64,000 bases of DNA from Labia minor (lineage: Eukaryota > Arthropoda > Insecta > Dermaptera > Spongiphoridae): the NCBI GenBank assembly GCA_963082975.1, contig OY720350.1, forward strand, positions 50,484,734 through 50,548,733, given 5' to 3'. The position numbers were made by a program, and so were the translations under genes. Shown piece by piece: positions 60,121 through 64,000 of this stretch; position 1 is the first letter of the stretch; each line of letters starts with the position of its first letter. The notes below the pieces were generated by a model. The model made no database searches, had not been told where the DNA came from, and worked only from the letters and a program-made list of their open reading frames with translations.

Positions 60121-60455
60121 CCGTCCGTCCGTATAGATGTGTACAGCCTGAACGGCTCAACCGATTTTGATGAAATTTGGTATATTTACTTAATGCATCA
60201 GTGGGATGAATTGATCAACTTTTGGTGCAAATCCGGAAACCGGAAGTGGTAGTATTAGCGATCGACGATAGGAAGGGAAGGGTTATTTTCACACCAAATT
60301 TCACACGAGGAGAATTAAAAATATTTATGTTATATGCCTATCTGTTTTTTATTACATTAATAGATATATTAAAATTATTTGAAATTGTTTCTGTAGCTGC
60401 TAATTAATTTACTTCAAACCGTCGGTCGGTTCGGACCTGGCCACAGGTCAACTTA
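59973..60455 (+). mobile_element. HINE-A10, internally deleted
   Basis: Its 5' end (AACGACCGACG) and 3' end with hairpin are intact, but about 190 bp between CACACGAGGAGA and ATTAAAAATATTTATG are missing, so both TGACGTCA palindromes are lost. It belongs to the GCAAATCCGG subfamily. Confidence 0.85.
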
Positions 60456-60559
60456 TTATATTTTATTTAGTTTAATATATATATATATATATATATATTC
60501 AAGAGAAAATATTTTTTATTTAAAATACAAAACATATAATATGTTAATTCTTTCTTTTC

Positions 60560-60882
60560 ACTACCAGAGTTAGTATTGCGATCACGAAAATTTTCGATGT
60601 CAAGATTTTGATGATTTTATACGTTTTGAAGGTCCCTGAGTCATTTTCACTAATGTTGAGAAAAATGTCTATATGTTGCTTGATTGAAAGTACCGGAATT
60701 AATTTTTTAACATTACAAATCACGCGCCAGCACGTGACGTGGTGCCATCAACAGCGCTGGTTTAATAAATATTATTTATTAATTTTAATTTATAATTTGT
60801 AATTAATTAATTTTAATTTAAATATAATATAAACTATTTAATTCAATTCAAATTGCGAGATAGTCGAGTGGAGACTCTGCAG
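60560..60882 (+). mobile_element. HINE-B6, internally deleted
   Basis: It begins ACTACCAGAGTTAGTATTGC, loses the central core after GAAAAATGTC, and resumes at TTGAAAGTACCGG. It keeps CAGCACGTGACGTGG and the 3' end GCGAGATAGTCGAGTGG with a degraded hairpin. Confidence 0.8.
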
Positions 60883-61601
60883 ATTTTTTTTGTAATTTGT
60901 GTAATTTTCTATTATTATTTGGGATTTGGTATATTAGCATTTATTTATTTATTTGTTAATTTTAAGATATAAATATGCATTTGGAAATGATGACACATTC
61001 CACTTCATTTATTACATAATTAATATCAATATCATCTTCTAACTGTTCATTATTACCTTTTGGAATTCTGAAGATTATTAAATGTAAGTTTTCATATATT
61101 AGTCATTTTATAAAGAGTCCTAAATTATAATGTGTATAATTTTCCATTTTTTCATACTATTTCCTTTTCGTCAATTTATAATGATGTTATTTTCTTTCCT
61201 TGCCAGGATCTTTAATTTTTACTCAATTAATATAGGGTATCTATAATAGTCACTTCTGGTTAATTACACAAATTATTCTACATTGATGATATCAATTTTT
61301 TGATTTATATATAGGAATTTTAAAAAAATTAGGACAATAATTAATATTGATATTGAATCGTTTCATTTACAAACATATTTTTTTTTTACTTTAAATTATT
61401 TTTACTGAAAGGTTAAAAAAATCAGCGGCAACAACAGGTCCTTTTGTAGGTCATGGCTTGGTTGCAAACCTCTTTAAAACTTTCTGAAAAAGGACGTACT
61501 GCTAAGCTTTTTCTACAAAATACTCTTTACAACCGAATGTCTCATATATATATATATATTAATTTTTAATTTAAATGATATTATAAATGATTGTAAGAAA
61601 G
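60883..61601. other. A+T-rich stretch with a unique patch
   Basis: A small complex patch at about 61420-61540 is unrecognised. A short (TA)n follows at 61546-61559. Confidence 0.45.
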
Positions 61602-61609
61602 CGTGGGTT

Positions 61610-61979
61610 CAGAGGCGGATTAACGCCGGGAGGACCGAAACCTAAATGAAAATATTTCCTTAAAAAAAAATTTGAAAAAAATGTTGATTTATGAATAATC
61701 GCAGTTTAAATAAAACAAGTTATTCTTGATACAGATCTTTATTGAACAACAGATCTTTATTCGGCCGTGTTTGAACCCCGACTAACTTAAGAAAATATAA
61801 TCAATTTTGGGTCTCGGTGACCACAGTAAAAATTATGTATTTTTTTTTACATAAGTACTATATATGTAAGTATAAAACAGCCTAAATTATAATATAAACA
61901 AAATTTGTCTTTCAATTATAATTGTAAATAACATTTCAATTTTACCGCCCGGGCCCCCAATCAACTTAATCCGCCACTG
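61610..61979. mobile_element. hAT-type MITE H2
   Basis: The 370-bp element has termini CAGAGGCGGATTAA and TTAATCCGCCACTG (inverted repeats) and a near-perfect 8-bp duplication, CGTGGGTT versus CATGGGTT. No transposase is encoded. Confidence 0.85.
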
Positions 61980-61987
61980 CATGGGTT

Positions 61988-62777
61988 GCATTAACTCCAA
62001 ATAACATCAGGTATATAATTACACAACAATCAATCAATGGTTAATTTTAAGAAACTATTCAACAAATATTAATTTAGAAATTAATTTTAAGTCTTTCAAT
62101 TTTTCAGAAAATATTTTACCGTATATTTTTATGGGTTTATCAACAGAACAATTTTTTGTATTTTTCACAATTTTTTAATTAGAAAAATATCTTACATAAA
62201 ACTATTTGATGAAAATTTAAATTCTGACGAATTGTATATTTACTAATATTTTATAGTTAATACAATTAATTAATTAATTAATTAATTAATTAAAACGAGT
62301 TTCGATTGAGATTATTTGGGCAAAGCTACATTTAAACAGGAAATCGTGACATCTCGTACCTAATTTGTCAAAAGAAATCAACCTAGTTTAATATTTTAAA
62401 TATTTTAAAAATTTTAAAATTATGTAATTTGTTAATTTTAAAATTTATTTAAAAACAAAGTTTGTTTATTTTTATTTTATTTTATTATTGAGGTATAGAA
62501 ATTTAAGTGAAAGTAATTTTATAAATAAATCTAGCCTATAATCTTAAATATGTATTTATATTTTTATTTGCATTTAATTGGACTAAGCATTCATTCATTG
62601 TTTTGTACCGGAAATTGAAGGCAAAACGCATATTTGAACATTTTGTTCTGTTTCTAAATAGACCAAGCGTGATTCCAACTAAGAACATCCTCACGTTGAC
62701 AATAACTATATTTTCTGTAAAATGAATGAACGGACGCTTCTTATCACGAATTCACGCTCCCTTATTCTTTCATTTTT
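61988..62777. other. A+T-rich stretch with a TTAA microsatellite
   Basis: A (TTAA)n tract lies at about 62263-62293. A complex patch at 62600-62720 is unrecognised. Confidence 0.5.
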
Positions 62778-64000
62778 ACTATCTCGCCAGAGATAGTATT
62801 GCGATCACGAAAATTTTCGATGTTGAGATTTTGATGTTTTTATACGTTTTGAAGGTTCCTGAATCATTTTCACTAAGGTTGAGAAAAATGTCTCTGTGTG
62901 TGTGTATGTATGTAACCAAGATTACACAAAAACGGTTTTAGCTAGAATGATTAAATTTGGTACATGGGCATTATTCAAAATTCGTAGTTTTCTATCAACT
63001 TTTGAGAAATGTAGCTCAACCGGAAGAGGGTCATTACCTACAACGTTTTGATTTTTACCGACCGACGATAGTAAGGGAGGTATTGTTTTCACACCAAATT
63101 TCACATGTGGAGATTTTTACATATCTCCACGAATCATGCATTTTCTAAACAGAAAAAAGTATTTTTAGCATGATGTCTGTCCGTCTGTCCGTCCGTCCGT
63201 CCGTCCGTCCGTCCGTCCGTCTGTCCGTCTGTCCGTCCGTATAGATGTGTACAGCCTGAACGGCTCAACCGATTTTGATGAAATTTGGCATATTTACTTA
63301 ATGCATCAGTGGGATGAATTGATCAACTTTTGGTGCAATTCCGGAAACCGGAAGTGGTAGTATTAGCGATCGACGATAGGAAGGAAAGGGTTATTTTCAC
63401 ACCAAAGGAGATTTTTTTATATATCACCACGAATCATGCACTTTGTATTGGTTTTATCCTCGAGAAAAATCATATTTATTAGTTTTTTCTTGATTTAAAA
63501 TTATATGACGTCATCCAACCATTCATGACGTCACAGCCTGGTCTTGCATATATATTATAAATAAAATAAAATTAAAAATGTTTATATTTATTATTTCTGT
63601 ATCCATATCTGTTTTTTATTACATTAATAGATATATGAAAATTATTTGAAATTGTTTCTGTAGCTTGAAATTAATTTATTTCAAACCGTCGGTCGGTTCG
63701 GACCTGGCCACAGGTCAACTTATTTTTTCCTCTAAAGTGACCGTAAAAATAAAGATATATGTTTGATAATTTTTCACATGATTAATAATTGTATAAAACT
63801 GCTATATATAGAATTTCAGCTTGATTGATTCGCTGAAATTACCAGAATTAAATTTTTAACACTGCAAATCTCACGCGCCAACACGTGACGTGGTGCCATC
63901 AACAAAAAGCCAAACATGCGCTGGTTTAATATTTATTATTTATTATTTATAATTTATAATTAATTAAATTTAATTTAAATATAATTTATTATGTTATTTA
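62778..64000 (+). mobile_element. HINE-B7, split by HINE-A11, incomplete at window end
   Basis: The 5' part (62778 to about 63056) starts with the perfect ACTATCTC-GCCA-GAGATAGT hairpin and includes the core motif. The 3' part resumes at 63723 with TTTTCCTCTAAAGTGACC exactly where other B copies continue. It is interrupted within the T run after CAACGTTTTGA. CACGTGACGTGG lies near 63884. The 3' hairpin is beyond the window. Confidence 0.9.
63057..63722 (+). mobile_element. HINE-A11, nested in HINE-B7
   Basis: This full-length family A copy has the longest (GTCY)n block of the window (about 63176-63240), both TGACGTCA palindromes and the 3' hairpin. It shares the CACCAAAGGAGA deletion with A1 and A3. 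Because the host B sequence is known, this copy defines the family's boundaries: it starts at ACCGACC after Ts and ends at CAACTTA before Ts. Confidence 0.9.

Larger units (their letters stand above)
52558..64000 (+). other. Downstream intron of the Cip4-like gene, running off the window
   Basis: The intron begins GTAAGTG. The next family exon (starting near FT.xQAF, F-BAR helix 2) was looked for on the + strand and not found before the window ends, so this intron is at least 11.4 kb. It holds a Helitron, two mariners, a jockey relic, two hAT-type elements and family A and B copies. Confidence 0.7.

Noticed and set aside
60222..60407. Short frame inside HINE-A10
   Set aside because: It is a translation of the repeat, and the internal deletion passes through it.
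62726..63148. Several short frames at the B7/A11 nested site
   Set aside because: They are translations of HINE-B and HINE-A sequence with no protein-level conservation expected.

Overview
The window is very A+T-rich animal DNA with short homopolymers, many microsatellites, split coding sequence and a dense population of DNA transposons. No open frame exceeds 136 codons and there is no operon-like packing. The transposon spectrum (rolling-circle Helitron and DINE-1-like elements, mariner, Tigger, hAT, jockey-type LINE, tRNA-derived SINE) and the form of the one recognisable protein suggest an arthropod. A crustacean such as a copepod is my guess, not something the sequence proves.

The only cellular gene I can support is on the + strand. 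Exons at 17542..17657 and 52507..52557 join in phase and encode about 55 consecutive residues of the N-terminal F-BAR domain of a CIP4/FBP17/TOCA-1 family protein, a membrane-bending adaptor that links lipid and Cdc42 to WASP and actin. The intron between them is 34.8 kb. The first exon (family start MSWGTELW) and the rest of the F-BAR, HR1 and SH3 parts lie outside the window. Everything else is therefore intron or upstream DNA of this locus, as far as I can tell.

That space is filled with mobile DNA. Family A (11 copies or fragments, about 600-650 bp) and family B (7 copies, about 320-610 bp) have DINE-1/Helentron-like (HINE) architecture: subterminal inverted repeats, a microsatellite block near the 5' end ((GTCY)n in A), a short hairpin just before the 3' end, and insertion in T-rich sites. 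Two full-length canonical small Helitrons (8685..9275 and 53472..54154), one diverged copy (22976..23537) and a chimeric fragment (45749..46018) also occur. Other elements are four mariner relics, a Tigger derivative with perfect 27-bp inverted repeats, a Tc1-like derivative, four hAT-type elements with 8-bp target duplications, a jockey-type reverse transcriptase relic, three copies of another LINE tail, two tRNA-like SINE heads and a Penelope-like palindrome.

The most interesting signals concern how these repeats work on the host DNA. Nine A copies each carry two perfect TGACGTCA (CREB/ATF) palindromes about 12 bp apart. Structurally unrelated rolling-circle families share one core motif after their microsatellite. 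A 730-bp identical inverted duplication (38312..39041 versus 43397..44126) looks like one-sided ectopic repair of a broken A element using another A copy as template. A head-to-head A pair (14360..15660) could fold into long double-stranded RNA. A B element ends 46 bp upstream of the first F-BAR splice acceptor. A G+C-rich island at 30055..30290 remains unidentified.
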